Assembly: GCF_004006175.1 (NCBI RefSeq)
Contig: NZ_CP033221.1
Span: 173,027 to 237,026, forward strand
DNA length: 64,000 bases
Source: Parasedimentitalea marina
Lineage (GTDB): Bacteria; Pseudomonadota; Alphaproteobacteria; Rhodobacterales; Rhodobacteraceae
Direction of reading: 5' to 3'
In this document: positions 43,009 to 53,951 of the stretch, piece by piece
How positions within the stretch are numbered: position 1 is the first letter of the stretch
Layout: every line of letters starts with the position of its first letter
Program-made: the position numbers and the translations under genes
The notes under the pieces: model-generated
Databases searched by the model: none
Seen by the model: the letters and a program-made list of their open reading frames with translations, nothing else
Told to the model about the DNA's origin: nothing

Positions 43009-43742
43009 GGATCATCTAATTCCAGCCTGAAACGATCCGGAACAAGCCCTTGTTGGAACCATTTTACAAATGAGTAGATAGAAAACACCGGCAGACCCGT
43101 CACCTTGCGAACGTCGTAGGCATAGGGTGTCATATTTGTGCATTCTAACACGATGGCGCCAATATCACGGTCCGTTTCAACTATCTCTTTGCGGCCGCAA
43201 TCATGTCCTGCCGACATTCGGCGAAATTAATTGCGTCGTGGTCATCCAGGATACAGCGCGTAAAGGTGTGGCCGTCATCAGTACCGAAGATTGGAACATT
43301 TTCAGGGTTCTGAACCCCAGCGGCGCGCAAATGGTTGGACGTCAATGTTGCCTTGGAAATCGTCAGCACAGCAACTTTTTACCCGGCGGCAATAGTGCCT
43401 GTACCATTGGAATTTGCATCAGCGATGAAGTGGCAACAGGAACCGGTACGGCCTCTGAAATTCGGTCCTGCGTCAGTGCAAGAAAACCACAATTGGTTGT
43501 GATCCCATCGCATCCAGCTTCTACTAGCTCTTTTGCACCGTCGATGAACTTATCCACCAGTTCCATGGGATCAGCCCGTACGATCTTATTTGGGCTAGCC
43601 CTTTAACAACGCGATATTGAACCGGAAAGGGCCAAGTCGTCGCATTTCCAATGTCACCATGTATACGTGGGAAGCGGGCCTCTAACATAAGAATACCCAA
43701 TGTCGCCCCGTAAACGGATTTTCCACCATATTCTATAGTCAT
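42990..43742 (-). pseudogene. Aspartate/glutamate racemase-family protein, frameshifted
   Basis: Four overlapping reverse frames give a 251-residue protein: KSVYGATLGILMLEARFPRI, then the first cysteine segment (GCDGITTNCGFLALTQ), then FGTDDGHTFTRCILDD, then the second cysteine (IGAIVLECTNMTPYAYDVRK). Two cysteines in these positions are the catalytic pair of Asp/Glu racemases and relatives. Indels near 43560, 43370 and 43195. Possible functions: racemase, or an isomerase or decarboxylase acting on a dicarboxylate. Transcribed after the GntR remnant. Confidence 0.75.
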
Positions 43743-43767
43743 AGTCTACCTTTCTGTGGTCTAGCCG

Positions 43768-44139
43768 CTAGTGAAACGGGTCATAAATTTGCGATAAGGC
43801 TTTTCCGATTGCCCGGTCGCCTGTCCAGTGATGATTTTGATATGGTCGCGTTTTCATTGTGCGGGCCACAGCAAAGCGAACGGCACTGGCTTCAAGTGCT
43901 TTATGCCGTTCAAATAGATAGAAAACCAGGTCGGGGATAAGGGTACAATTAAGCCGCAGCCACCTTCGGAAACCAGCAATCGTTCTGCGCCCAAACGGCT
44001 CGTGGCCCGCGAATAGCCGTTCGGTTGGCACCGAACTTTTTGGGCGCACAGTATTGTTTATATGCTCTGCCGGTTTGAACTCAAATTGGGTGACCATGCT
44101 GCAAACTTTTTCAAAAACAAAATTTACATTTGAAGACAT
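43768..44139 (-). pseudogene. GntR (FadR-type) regulator remnant
   Basis: The N-terminus (MSSNVNFVFEKVCSMVTQFEF, then KPAEHIN) is typical of FadR-type GntR proteins. The helix-turn-helix can be read in a shifted frame (AQKFGANRTAIR), and the beginning of the FCD domain (LFERHKALEASAVRFAVART) returns in the first frame. It stops soon after, so most of the FCD effector domain is missing. Upstream of the racemase-family gene; a palindrome 75 bases before the start may be its own operator. Confidence 0.6.
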
Positions 44140-44214
44140 TTTGTCGTTTTCCCGCTGTCACAACCTTCTCCCAACCGCCAAGAGGAAAGTCAATATTTTT
44201 GTAAACAAACTTGG

Positions 44215-44228
44215 ATACCATATGGTAT
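44215..44228. promoter_or_regulatory. 14-base palindrome upstream of GntR remnant
   Basis: ATACCATATGGTAT is perfectly symmetrical and GntR-operator-like. It sits in the leader region of the GntR remnant and shares the TAT-AC half with the repeat at 41161-41180. Confidence 0.5.
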
Positions 44229-44439
44229 ACAGTTCTGTGTATTTTAACATCTTTAGAGTGAGAAACGATAAACACATCGCAGGTGTTGGCGCGCGTGGAT
44301 TGGTCCGGGCCAGCCAATTTGAAGTTATGCCACAGATGCGCATTGCCATGACCAATGACTGACCCGGTCAGAGATAATGCTCAATATCCTTGGGCAACAG
44401 CACAACAGCTCGTTTTCTAACAACATTGGCACTATCCAT

Positions 44440-45193
44440 GAAGCCGCCGATAGGTATCTGTCAGGGATGCGGACCTCCTGTTGTGTGTCCGTCGTCATAT
44501 AAAATGGGCATCGGAGCGGATTGAGTTTTGGAAGCTCTGGTTCGTTCTTTTGTCGTCATCGCCCGCAGCCTTCTGGCCATTCGGTTCGCCAATGCAACGG
44601 TAACAACCATGCGCGGTTACTTCTCAAAACTATGCGCAAGCCAAGGATCTTCGCAACTTCCTTTGCGTGCGCTGACCCATTCGTAATGCGCCCAAACCGA
44701 TCCTTGCCGCCGGTTGAGTGTTGTCGTGGGACCAGACTCAGCCAAGCCGCGAAGGTGCGACCCTTCCTGAAGTTCTGGACAGAGGGCAGAAAGCCTAGAG
44801 CGCCGACAAACTCTGCGCGGTATCTTTCTGCGAACAACCGACCATTCCTGTGCTGTTGCGGCAAAACGATTCCATAATCAGCCGAGTTCGAGCGAACAGA
44901 ATTGATGACCTGTGTTCGCTATCGGACAAACATCTCGTGTGATCGGAGTGGCATGGCCTGAGCCTGCTGATTTTCGTCTTTCACCGCTACCGTGCGCATG
45001 GACGGCCGAGACGCAGCTTCCACGATCTCTTCAGATCGATCGCATCGTTCTTCGAAAAGTTTAACGTAGAGTGCGGGGATAAGCCAAACCTCATGACCGG
45101 CAGCTTGCGAATGATGAGCGACCCGCAAGCATCACTGGCAACGATGCATGGAGGTATATCTGAAAGCACTTTCTGGAACTGTGGACGGGTCAA
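44440..45193 (-). mobile_element. IS110-family transposase remnant
   Basis: Reverse strand. The N-terminal DEDD-domain part (HHSQAAGHEVWLIPALYVKL; ASRPSMRTVAVKDENQQAQA) and the C-terminal transposase_20 part (GRTFAAWLSLVPRQHSTGG, then KDRFGRI) are in different frames. The first 50-60 residues with the first Asp are absent or unrecognisable, and the end is eroded. IS110 elements lack clear terminal inverted repeats, so the ends are approximate. Inactive as given. Confidence 0.7.
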
Positions 45194-45312
45194 ATTCCGT
45201 CTAAGGTTAACATAACCCCTATTATGGGTGCGCGCATTGTGACAGAGTGCGCGCTACTTCCAACTGCAACTCTTGTTAGGAAACAGTAGCTTATCTAACA
45301 ACAGGAATCGGT

Positions 45313-46407
45313 GTGGGAGCCGTTTATAGCCAGCTATCTATCACAGAACAGCGCAGAATTCCCTGTCATTGTTCGCTATGCAATCAACTGCCGGGCAGTG
45401 GAACGCTGGAGACATGCAAAGGTCCTTGTCATTGAGATGGCTCGCGTTCTGGGACGTTGCAGATCAACGATATTCCGAGAATTGAAGCGTAATCATTTCT
45501 CTGATCCCTGTATGCCAAAGTGCGGCAGATATTATGGCGCTGCTGCCCAGTTGGTGGCAGCCGGACGGTGTGCTCGACAACGAAAATTGATCAAATATCC
45601 AGCTCTGACCAAACGTGTGGTTGAACGGCTAAAGAATGGTTGGACGCCTGAACAAATCGCATATCGAATGATCCACGAACAAGCGCCGCTCAGAGTCTGC
45701 CAGGAAGGATCTACCACTACATTTACTCGAAGGAAGGTCAGCGTGTTGATCTGTGGTGGTATCTGCCGACCCACCGGGTCGCCCGCAGGCCAAGGCGTGC
45801 TCGGAAGCGTCAAGAACCCAAGTTTCATCGGGATGTCAGCATCCTGTTCCGCCCGGACGATGTCGCTCACCACCGCCAATTCGGGCACTGGGAGGGAGAT
45901 CGTCTGCTGTTCAAACAGAAGCTTGGCCAAACGAATGTGACCTCGCTTGTTGAACGCGTCAGCCGCTTTACCGCGATCTTAAAGAAGCCGAACAAACGCA
46001 CGATACCCGTGTTGGGCAAGATCATGAACACCATCCGCGACCTGCCCCTTATCGCTTGTAGGTCGATCACATTTGACCGTGGCTCCGAGTTTGTCTCTTG
46101 GCCGCATCTACAGGCCGAGATTGGGACACAAGCCTGGTTCTGTGATCCCTCCTCATCCTAGCAAAAAGGCACGGTTGAGAACACCAATCGAAGAGCGCGC
46201 CGGTGGCTGCCTCGCAAACGCGACATTCGTTCAATGACTGATCACGACATGAAGATGATCTGCGATCGCCTTAACAACACGCCGCGAAAATGCCTGGGGT
46301 GGACGACGCCCGCTGAAGTGTTCGGCGAAAAAATGATGGAGGAAACGCGACGACCACCCTACCCTGACCCCAACATGAGACGCGATCCTGGTATCGTTCA
46401 CGGTTAG
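45313..46407 (+). mobile_element. IS30-family transposase, disrupted
   Basis: Starts GTG GGA GCC (VGAVYSQLSITEQRR), then the helix-turn-helix (IEMARVLGRCRSTIFRELKR) in another frame, then the DDE domain split over frames: HWEGDRL (first Asp), ITFDRGSEF (second Asp), GTVENTNRRARRWLPRKRD (Glu). An in-frame TAG lies just before the Glu segment. The C-terminus (TPAEVFGEKMMEETRRPPYP) is intact to 46407. Three or more lesions, so inactive. Its stop overlaps that of the neighbouring LysR gene. Confidence 0.8.
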
Positions 46408-47282
46408 GTTTTTTGTAGTTCAGCAACGAGTCGTTGAAGCCCCGGTATATTGTGGGACACCGACGAAGCGATTATTCGGATTGGCCATATTAATTCTGAC
46501 GTCAAAGCTAAAGACGCGATTTTGGTTTCTTTAGATGCTGACAGTACACCTTCATCCACGATGGCACGACCTGCACCTTGCGCAACCATGCTCACCAATG
46601 CAGTTTGCGTTTTGGCTTCGGCTCTGACGTGAAACGACACTCCCTCTCGATCAAACATATGCTCAACGGCTCGGCGAAAGGGGCTGTCCACGGGCAGCAT
46701 GATTTGTGGACAGGCCGCGAGGTCGGTGGGTGAAATCTTCTGCGCAGACGCGATTGGATCGTTGGGCGGAACAATGACAGTTGGCTGAATGTCTGCCAAC
46801 CGAGTACAGACCAGATTGGGGTCGCCAGGGTCGGATGAAACAACAGCGCAATCGACACGCCCTTCGCGCATAGCTGCAAGGCCGGCCTGTTCATTCAAGA
46901 CATCCACATCAATTCTCAATGACTCATATTGGGCCATTAGAATACCGGCGGCTGTGGCAACTCGTGTATCCGCCACCGCTGGCACTGCGGCCACTCTGAG
47001 GTGCCCACCCGTTCCTGATGCAATTTGCTCTGCCGTATCTTTGATGCGTCCCAACCCCTGATAATGTTGCTGAACTGCGGTGTATAGGCTGCGTGCAGCG
47101 GCAGTGGGTTCGAATTTTCGCCCTGCCCTATCAAATAATGGCACTCCCATTTCAGCTTCAAGCTCTGCGACGACCCTGCTGATTGCTGGCTGTGAAATAT
47201 ATAAAGCATCCGCCGCTTTTCGCGTCGATTTTTGACGGAAAGCCATCTGAAATATTTCGATCTGTCGGGCTGTGATACGCAT
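46404..47282 (-). CDS. LysR-type regulator of the cuyZ-cuyA unit
   Basis: Intact, 292 residues from ATG 47282 (an ATG at 47297 is also in frame). Helix-turn-helix STRKAADALYISQPAISRVV, then a two-lobe effector domain. It is divergent from the TauE/SafE and cuyA genes, as in known cysteate loci, and is the intact counterpart of the deleted LysR at 28781-29235. The very end (ELQKT) and the stop codon overlap the IS30 gene end, so the native C-terminus could have been altered by insertion. Confidence 0.82.
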   Translation of the reverse strand: MRITARQIEIFQMAFRQKSTRKAADALYISQPAISRVVAELEAEMGVPLFDRAGRKFEPTAAARSLYTAVQQHYQGLGRIKDTAEQIASGTGGHLRVAAVPAVADTRVATAAGILMAQYESLRIDVDVLNEQAGLAAMREGRVDCAVVSSDPGDPNLVCTRLADIQPTVIVPPNDPIASAQKISPTDLAACPQIMLPVDSPFRRAVEHMFDREGVSFHVRAEAKTQTALVSMVAQGAGRAIVDEGVLSASKETKIASLALTSELIWPIRIIASSVSHNIPGLQRLVAELQKT

Positions 47283-47385
47283 ATGAAAGGATAACACAAA
47301 TGCATCAACATATACAATAAAATGATTTTTTAGTCTGCATTAGTGACGATAGCATGGGGTCAACAACTTCACCCTAGGACACCAA

Positions 47386-48109
47386 ATGTTTGCAGACGCC
47401 GTTATTTTACTCATTGCGATCCTAACAGGTGCAGCGCTTCAAGTCGGAGTAGGCATTGGGTTTAGCATCGTGGTTGCACCTCTCATGATGGTTCTGCTGG
47501 GCACCGCCACTGCAGTTCCCGTGCTGCTTGGGCTAAACACACTTGTGTCAGCCGTCGCTGTTGAACCGCGCATTTGGCTTCGGGAAAAAGTTGATTAAAA
47601 ACGCGATCACCGGATGCCTGATCGGGATTGTTCTAGGCTTGGTTGTCTATCCGTATATGTCAGAGAATGTAGTGTTGTTTTGACCGCTACATTGTTGCTG
47701 ATCGGGGTTATTACAACGCTAATACCCCAGAGATCTGACGCCGGGCCGGTCGGCTTTAAGATAGTCTCTGGCCTGTCAGGACTGGCGACTGTTTGGGCGG
47801 CCACTCCGGGGCCATTAATGGTTTTGGATTGTTGGCAATTGGGCGTTCGGCCCAAGAAGCACGCAGATTGGTTCAGCCCGTCGCGTTGGTCGCTTATGGC
47901 GTGGCGTTTGCTCTCCACGGTCTTTTGGACTGGGCAATCTTCATCGAGGTGCCAGGCCTGTGGCAATTCGCACTCGCGGCTTTCATCGGGAGCATTTTGG
48001 GTCGGTTGATTGGCCCGAAGCTTCCGCAAAAGCGATCACATATGCAATACGCATCATCTCAATTGTGGCATGCACGGTGCTTTTCCGCAGAGCGTATTTA
48101 GGAGGATAA
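47386..48109 (+). pseudogene. cuyZ: TauE/SafE-family sulfite exporter (CuyZ-like), frameshifted
   Basis: Eight-helix permease in at least four frame segments: LQVGVGIGFSIVVAPLMMVL, then TATLLLIGVITTLIPQRSDA, then LATVWAATPGPLMV continuing as FGLLAIGRSAQEARRLVQPV, and the C-terminus IISIVACTVLFRRAYLGG ending at 48107-48109. About 241 residues. Motif spacing matches the paralogue at 27968-28701. Predicted to export the sulfite made by the next gene's product. Confidence 0.8.
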
Positions 48110-48118
48110 TAGGGTTTG

Positions 48119-49131
48119 ATGGTAGAGCAATTGAACATTCATCAAAATTGGCCGCTTTTCCACGGGCGAAGCTTATGACTGGAGAGACGCCGGTTGAACG
48201 TCTCGATAGAATGTCCGACCTGTTGGGCATCGACCTTTGGCTCAAACGCGATGATCTGACCGGGCTTAGCTTTGGCGGCAATAAAACCCGCCAGTTGGAA
48301 TTCTATTTTGGTGAAGCGCTCGCACAGGGCGCGGATACCGTGCTGATCACCGGCGCAGTGCAGTCAAACTTTGTCCGTTCTGCCGCCGCCGCTGCCGCGC
48401 GCCTGGGGCTGAAAGCCGTGTTGCAACTGGAAGAACGGGTGCCCGATATGGGCGCACTTTATTACAGTTCAGGTAATGTTCTGCTCGCCAAAATTCTTGG
48501 TGCCGAACATATGAGCTATCCGCTTGGCGAAGACGAGGTGGGTGCCGACAAAGCCCTGCATGAACGCGCCGATCAATTGCGCGCCGAAGGGCGCACGCCC
48601 TATGTTATACACTTGGGCATCGACCACCCCTTTGGGTGCAATGGGCTATGTGCCCTGCGGAGACGAATTAAACCGACAAATCAGCGATTTTGATGCGGCG
48701 ATTGTTCCGTCCGGCAGCGGGGCGACCCATGGCGGGTTCTTAACCGGGCTGCATTTGGCGGGGCAAAAAGCACCCGTTTATGGTATTTGTGTTCGCCGCG
48801 GTGAGGCACAACAACGGGCACGGATGGTAAAAGTGCTGAGCAAACTGGCCGTGAAGCTGGATGTCGAACCGGCCCCATTGATTGAGGACATCAATGTCTG
48901 GGATGGGGCGCTTGCACCCGGATACGGCCTTGTCGGCGACAGTGCGCGTGAGGCGCTGACACTGATGGCGCGGACAGAGGGCATTTTTCTTGACCCGGTT
49001 TACACAGCCAAAACATTTGCAGGGCTTTTGGGTTTGTTGAAAGAGGAACTCTTCAACGCGGCCAAAAAATTGTGCTGCTTCATACCGGCGGACTTCCGGC
49101 GCTGTTTGGATATCAAGAGGAACTTCAATAG
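48119..49131 (+). pseudogene. cuyA: CuyA, L-cysteate sulfo-lyase (or D-cysteine desulfhydrase), frameshifted
   Basis: PLP fold-type II enzyme. LKRDDLTGLSFGGNKTRQLE carries the Schiff-base lysine; GAVQSNFVRSAAAAAARLGL, the substrate loop region and LAPGYGLVGDSAREALTLMA follow. Frame changes near 48150, at the CCCTTTGGG at 48627-48635 and at the AAAAAA near 49063; the last restores the normal C-terminus HTGGLPALFGYQEELQ at 49131. Restored length about 337, close to described CuyA (339). The LysR-TauE/SafE-lyase order favours cysteate sulfo-lyase (cysteate to pyruvate, ammonia and sulfite) over D-cysteine desulfhydrase. Confidence 0.8.
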
Positions 49132-49288
49132 CTCTTAACGGATTGTCTGGCGGGCAACATTTCTGACGACTGATGCCCGTCATACAAAATACCGCGTCTA
49201 TGCAATGTGGTCACCTAAACGGCCACTACGGCAATGGTAAACGCCGAAAATCACCAAGACGCGTTCAATTTTTCACAGGGAGGATACC

Positions 49289-50247
49289 ATGAAAATGAAG
49301 TTAGTTTATGCTGCAGCAGCTGCGTTGACGTTTAGTGCAACCGCACATGCCGAAGAGTTCGTGACGATCGGCACGGGTGGCGTGACAGGTGTTTATTATC
49401 CAACAGGTGGATCGATTTGCCGCCTTATGAACAAAAGCGCAAGGAAACGGGTGTGCGCTGTACCGTAGAAAGCACGGGCGGTTCAGTCTACAATATCAAC
49501 ACAATACGTGAAGGCGAGTTGGAGTTTGGCGTGGCCCAGTCTGACTGGCAGTACCATGCCTACAACGGCACTTCAAAGTTCGAAGCTGCGGGTCCGTTTG
49601 AGGATTTGCGCGCCGTGTTTTCTGTACATGCTGAACCGTTCAACGTGATGGTACGCGCCGACGCTGGTATCGACAGCTTTGATGATCTGGTAGGCAAGCG
49701 CGTAAATATCGGCAACCCCGGGTCAGGCCAGCGCGGCACGATGGAAGTTTTGATGGCCGCAACAGGCTGGACCACTGATACTTTCGCTTTGGCATCGGAG
49801 ATGAAATCAGCAGAACAATCCAGCGCTCTTTGCGATAATCAGATTGATGCATTTATCATCACAGCGGGTCACCCATCGGGTAACTTGACGGAAGCTGCAA
49901 CCACTTGTGACGCCAAATTGGTGCCCGTGACTGGTAAAGCGGTGGAAGCATTGATCAACGACAATGCGTACTACCGGTCCGCCACCATTCCCGGTGGCAT
50001 GTACCGTGGAACAGACGACGATGTTACCACTTTCGGCGTTGGGGCAACCCTTGTGACATCCGCATCAGTGTCGGACGAAGCGGTCTATGCGTTGGTGTCC
50101 TCGATCTTTGAAAACTTCGATGACTTCCGCAAATTCCACCCGGCGTTTGCCAACTTGAAGAAAGAGGAAATGGTGTCAGCAGGTCTATCTGCACCAATCC
50201 ATTCCGGCGCGTTGAAGTATTACAAAGAACAAGGCCTGATTGATTGA
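49289..50247 (+). pseudogene. TAXI-family TRAP binding protein, frameshift near N-terminus
   Basis: Signal peptide ([21 protein letters not shown]), then the TAXI hallmark ([17 protein letters not shown]) and, after a one-base loss near 49440, the remaining 276 residues (GVAQSDWQYHAYNGTSKFEA; RVNIGNPGSGQRGTMEVLMA). About 320 residues. GGGAGG six bases before the ATG. Follows cuyA by about 160 bases, so a cysteate or related sulfonate is a reasonable ligand guess. Confidence 0.82.
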
Positions 50248-50256
50248 TTTAACATT

Positions 50257-50282
50257 TGCAGGGGCAAGTATTTGCCCCTGCA
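50257..50282 (+). terminator. Hairpin between TAXI binding-protein and permease genes
   Basis: TGCAGGGGCAA and its perfect complement TTGCCCCTGCA with a four-base loop, ten bases after the stop. Same position as the hairpin after the first TAXI gene, so probably an attenuator rather than a full terminator. Confidence 0.65.
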
Positions 50283-50340
50283 TTCTCAGAATAGTATTTT
50301 GGTTGGCGAATGAGGCCAGCGGATTAGTGGGGCAAAATCT

Positions 50341-52944
50341 ATGGTTGATGTATCGGGTAACAACGAAAGTCTAAGCGAAGACTCGCTCCAGGATCTTGTC
50401 AGTTCATCTGATATGGGCGCCCGGAGCCCAAGCGGCTCAGTCAGCATACTTCTTGCCATGGTTGCGTTGATTTGGGCGGGCTTCCAAGTGTTGCTGGCGT
50501 CGCCGATTGCCAACTATGTATTGCCCGGTGATGCGATCAATAACTCTCGGCAAATTCATTTGGCTTTTGCCATTTTCCTGGCCTTCATGGCCTATCCAGC
50601 ACTGAAATCATCTCCTCGTCACATTGTTCCCATTCAGGATTGGATCATGGGAATTGCTGGTGCCGCAATCGCGTTGTATGGGTTTTCTATTATCAAAAGA
50701 TTGTTGATGCCGGTGGTCTGGCAGATAACACAGACAAATGGGTTGCACTGGTCGGCCTGCTGCTGTTGCTTGAGGGCGCGCGACGTTCGCTAGGCCCCGC
50801 CATGGCCATTATCGCCCTGGTATTTCTGGCATATGTGTTCTGGGGATCATCTGAATGGATCCCGGATGTCGTTCGTTGGAAAGGTGCTTCGTTAAAGAAA
50901 GCCATGAGCCATATGTGGATTACATCTGAGGGTGTGTTCGGCATTGCACTGGGTGTTTCAACAAAATTTGTCTTTCTCTTTGTCCTGTTTGGCGCGCTTT
51001 TAGAAAAGGCGGGCGCGGGCAACTACTTTATCAAAATGGCGTTCGGAGCCTTGGGACATCTGCGCGGAGGCCCGGCCAAAGCAGCTGTTGTTGGCTCTGC
51101 TGCCACAGGTCTGATCTCGGGGTCTTCGATTGCCAATGTGGTTACAACGGGTACGTTCACCATTCCCTTGATGCGTCGGGTTGGTTTTTCAGCCGAAAAA
51201 GCGGGCGCGGTTGAGGTGGCCAGTTCCGTTAATGGGCAGATCATGCCTCCGGTGATGGGGGCGGCAGCATTTTTGATGGTGGAATATGTAGGAATTTCCT
51301 ATGTCGAAGTTATCACACATGCCTTTTTACCCGCCACAATCAGCTATATTGCGCTGGTCTATATTGTCCACCTGGAGGCGGTGAAAAACAATATGCCCAC
51401 ATTGGGCAATCGCGTGGTCAGCATGGGGGCTACAATTGGCGGCATGGGGGCGTTTTTCGCGGGATTTGCGCTGTTGTGTTACGGGGTTCAATACCCAGTG
51501 GCTTTGGTTACCAAACTGGTGCCCAACGGGTCCGGCATTGTTTTGTCACTGATGCTTTTTTTGGCCTACGTTGGGCTGCTATATTTCGCGTCGGGGGTGG
51601 ATGATTTGGAACCAGATGACCCGAATGCTGAAACGATCAAATTGCCAGTTATTTCGGAGATCTACAAAGCAGGGCTCTATTTTTTACTGCCGATTATCGT
51701 GCTTGTTTACTTCTTAATGATCGAACGACAATCACCCGGCCTTTCAGCGTTTTGGGCCTCGGCATTGCTGTTCGTGATCCTCCTAACGCAGCACCCGTTA
51801 AAGGCGATTTTCCGCAAGCAGAGCGACATAGCCAACTCGATACGTGCGGGTGGCATTGATCTGATCAACGGTCTTATTGACGGCGCGCGGAATATGATTG
51901 GCATTGGGCTGGCAACCGCGACAGCGGGAGTGATTGTTGGCACTGTGACCCTGACAGGCGTCGGACAAGTGATGGCCGATTTGGTTGAGTTCTTGTCTGG
52001 CGGTAATTTGATCCTCATGTTGATCATGGTGGGATTGCTTAGCCTTGTACTTGGAATGGGCTTACCCACCACGGCGAACTACATCGTTGTTTCATCATTG
52101 ATGGCAGGTGTTGTTGTTGAATTGGGTGCGCAAAGTGGATTGATTGTTCCACTCATTGCGGTGCACCTGTTCGTTTTCTACTTTGGAATTATGGCCGACG
52201 TTACACCGCCTGTTGGGCTGGCTAGCTTTGCTGCTGCGGCCGTATCAGGTGGCGACGCAATTCGCACCGGGTTTATGGCGTTCTTTTATAGCCTGCGCAC
52301 GGTGGCTTTGCCGTTTGTCTTTATCTTCAACACGGATTTGTTGTTGATAGACGTTGGCTGGGTCGGCGGCATTGCCACTTTTGTCATCGCCAGCATCGCG
52401 ATCCTTGTCTTCACGGCGGGAACGATGGGGTGGTTTCTCACCCGTTCTCGCATTTATGAAAGTGTGGCTTTGGTTGTGGTGGCCTTTGCGCTATTTAATC
52501 CCGGCTTTTTTGTGGATCGGATACAGCCGCCATTTACAATGACGCCACCTTCGCAACTTGCGCAAATATTGGACAACACGGCACCTGAAAGCGACCTGAG
52601 ATTAATCGTATCGGGCCCAGATTTCGGCACGGGTGAAACCAAACAAACAACATTGGTTTTGCCAATAACCGATGGCAGTGGTGAGGATCAAGTCACCAAC
52701 AGAAGCGATCTTGCTGCATGAGGGGGGGCTAGTACGATTGGAAGAGCCAACATTTGGCACACGGTTCACCGATATCATGTCCGGCTTTGATTTTTACGCA
52801 GACGAACCGGTGGTTCTTAAATCGGTGCAAGCGCCTGCAGATCAGCTTCCAAAAGAAGTGATCTATCTCCCTGCTTTCCTGCTGCTGGGTCTCATCGCCT
52901 TATTGCAGCGCCGCCGTGCCCTCAAGGAGAGAATTCCAGCTTGA
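50341..52944 (+). pseudogene. TRAP transporter fused permease (4TM/12TM), frameshifted
   Basis: DctQ-like part to about 50690, then the DctM-like part (GPAKAAVVGSAATGLISGSS; NGQIMPPVMGAAAFLMVEYV) to 52700, and a periplasmic/C-terminal tail in a third frame (LLHEGGLVRLEEPTFGTRFT) ending with a last helix (PAFLLLGLIALLQRRRALKE). One T missing in TTTT near 50682 and a loss near 52690. About 868 residues, longer than the first copy because of the C-terminal domain. Works with the TAXI protein upstream. Confidence 0.82.
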
Positions 52945-53259
52945 GCAAGTTCATCGCCAGCCAACTCCCCATCTACGCATCGCATGATATGATTGGTAAA
53001 CCCGCCTTTGCCGACGATATCCCGAACGACCTCTGCCGCCAAAGGTGTCCCGAGCACGCAGTTGGAGCGCTTGTCGGTTGTTGCGCGACGATCCAAACTC
53101 TCTGCGATCGCAGCGTTGACGGACGCAACTATTGCAATGTTCGAGCGCCTTATTGGCCAGTTGTTCACGCGCTCAAAAACAAACAGGATCTGGTTTGGAT
53201 GTGCCTCCTCCCCCAACGAAGTAGTCCACCCCAATGATTAAGAAGCCGGAGGGCAATAG
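52945..53259. other. Unassigned stretch between TRAP permease and IS3 remnant
   Basis: About 315 bases open in several frames, none with a domain I recognise. One forward frame (RSKLSAIAALTDATIAMFER) has a helical pattern reminiscent of transposon-encoded proteins, which would fit the IS3 neighbour, but this is weak. Confidence 0.25.
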
Positions 53260-53870
53260 ATGGCTATTAAGAGACCTAAGCCCGAAGAGTTTGTCGTGAA
53301 GTTTCGGCAGGTTGAAGTCCTGATGGGGCAATCACGCTTTCAATGTCGCCCTCAATTTTCTTGATCAGAATTTCTCAGCCACCGGGCCCAATCAAAAAAT
53401 TGGCTGAGGACATTTCCTACATCTGGATGAGCGGGGGATAGCTGTATTTTGCAGTGATCATCAATCTTTACTCCCGTCGGGTCGTTGGATGGGCTGTCAG
53501 TAACCGGATGAAGCGGGACCTGACCATCAAGACATTGGACATGGCAGTAGGGCTGCGAAACTCCTCCAAAGGCTGCATCCATCATACGGATCGTGGCTTT
53601 CAATACTGTTCAGGTGACTATCAGAAACGTCTGAAACGGCATGGCTTTTTGCTCTCAATGAGCGGCAAGGGAAATTGCTATGACAATTCCATGGTCGAGA
53701 CCTTCTTCAAATCGCTGAAAGTCGAAGTGATTTGGCGTCAGAAACGGGCGATCCGCGGACAAGCAGAAGGAGCAATATTCCAATACATCAATGGGTTCTA
53801 CAACCCGCGCAGCTGGCATTCATCCCTTGGCGGGAAAAGTCCCTTGGCTTTCGACAGGCGGGATGCCTAA
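53260..53870 (+). mobile_element. IS3-family insertion sequence remnant
   Basis: Starts with an OrfA N-terminus (MAIKRPKPEEFVVKFRQVEV) that breaks off after about 23 residues. After a deletion it continues with the C-terminal half of OrfB: a DDE core starting in the IINLYSRRVVGWAVS segment, HHTDRGFQYCSGDYQKRL (second Asp), SMSGKGNCYDNSMVETFFKS (Glu) and FYNPRSWHSSLGGKSP. The HTH-21 part and first Asp region are lost or broken by a stop near 53440. Inactive. Confidence 0.8.
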
Positions 53871-53951
53871 CATGAGCTGAGAGACCAGAACTTTTGCGTA
53901 GCAAGTCCGTGGCTAGCCGAGATTAACATGGCTCGGCTAACCGCTTGTTTG

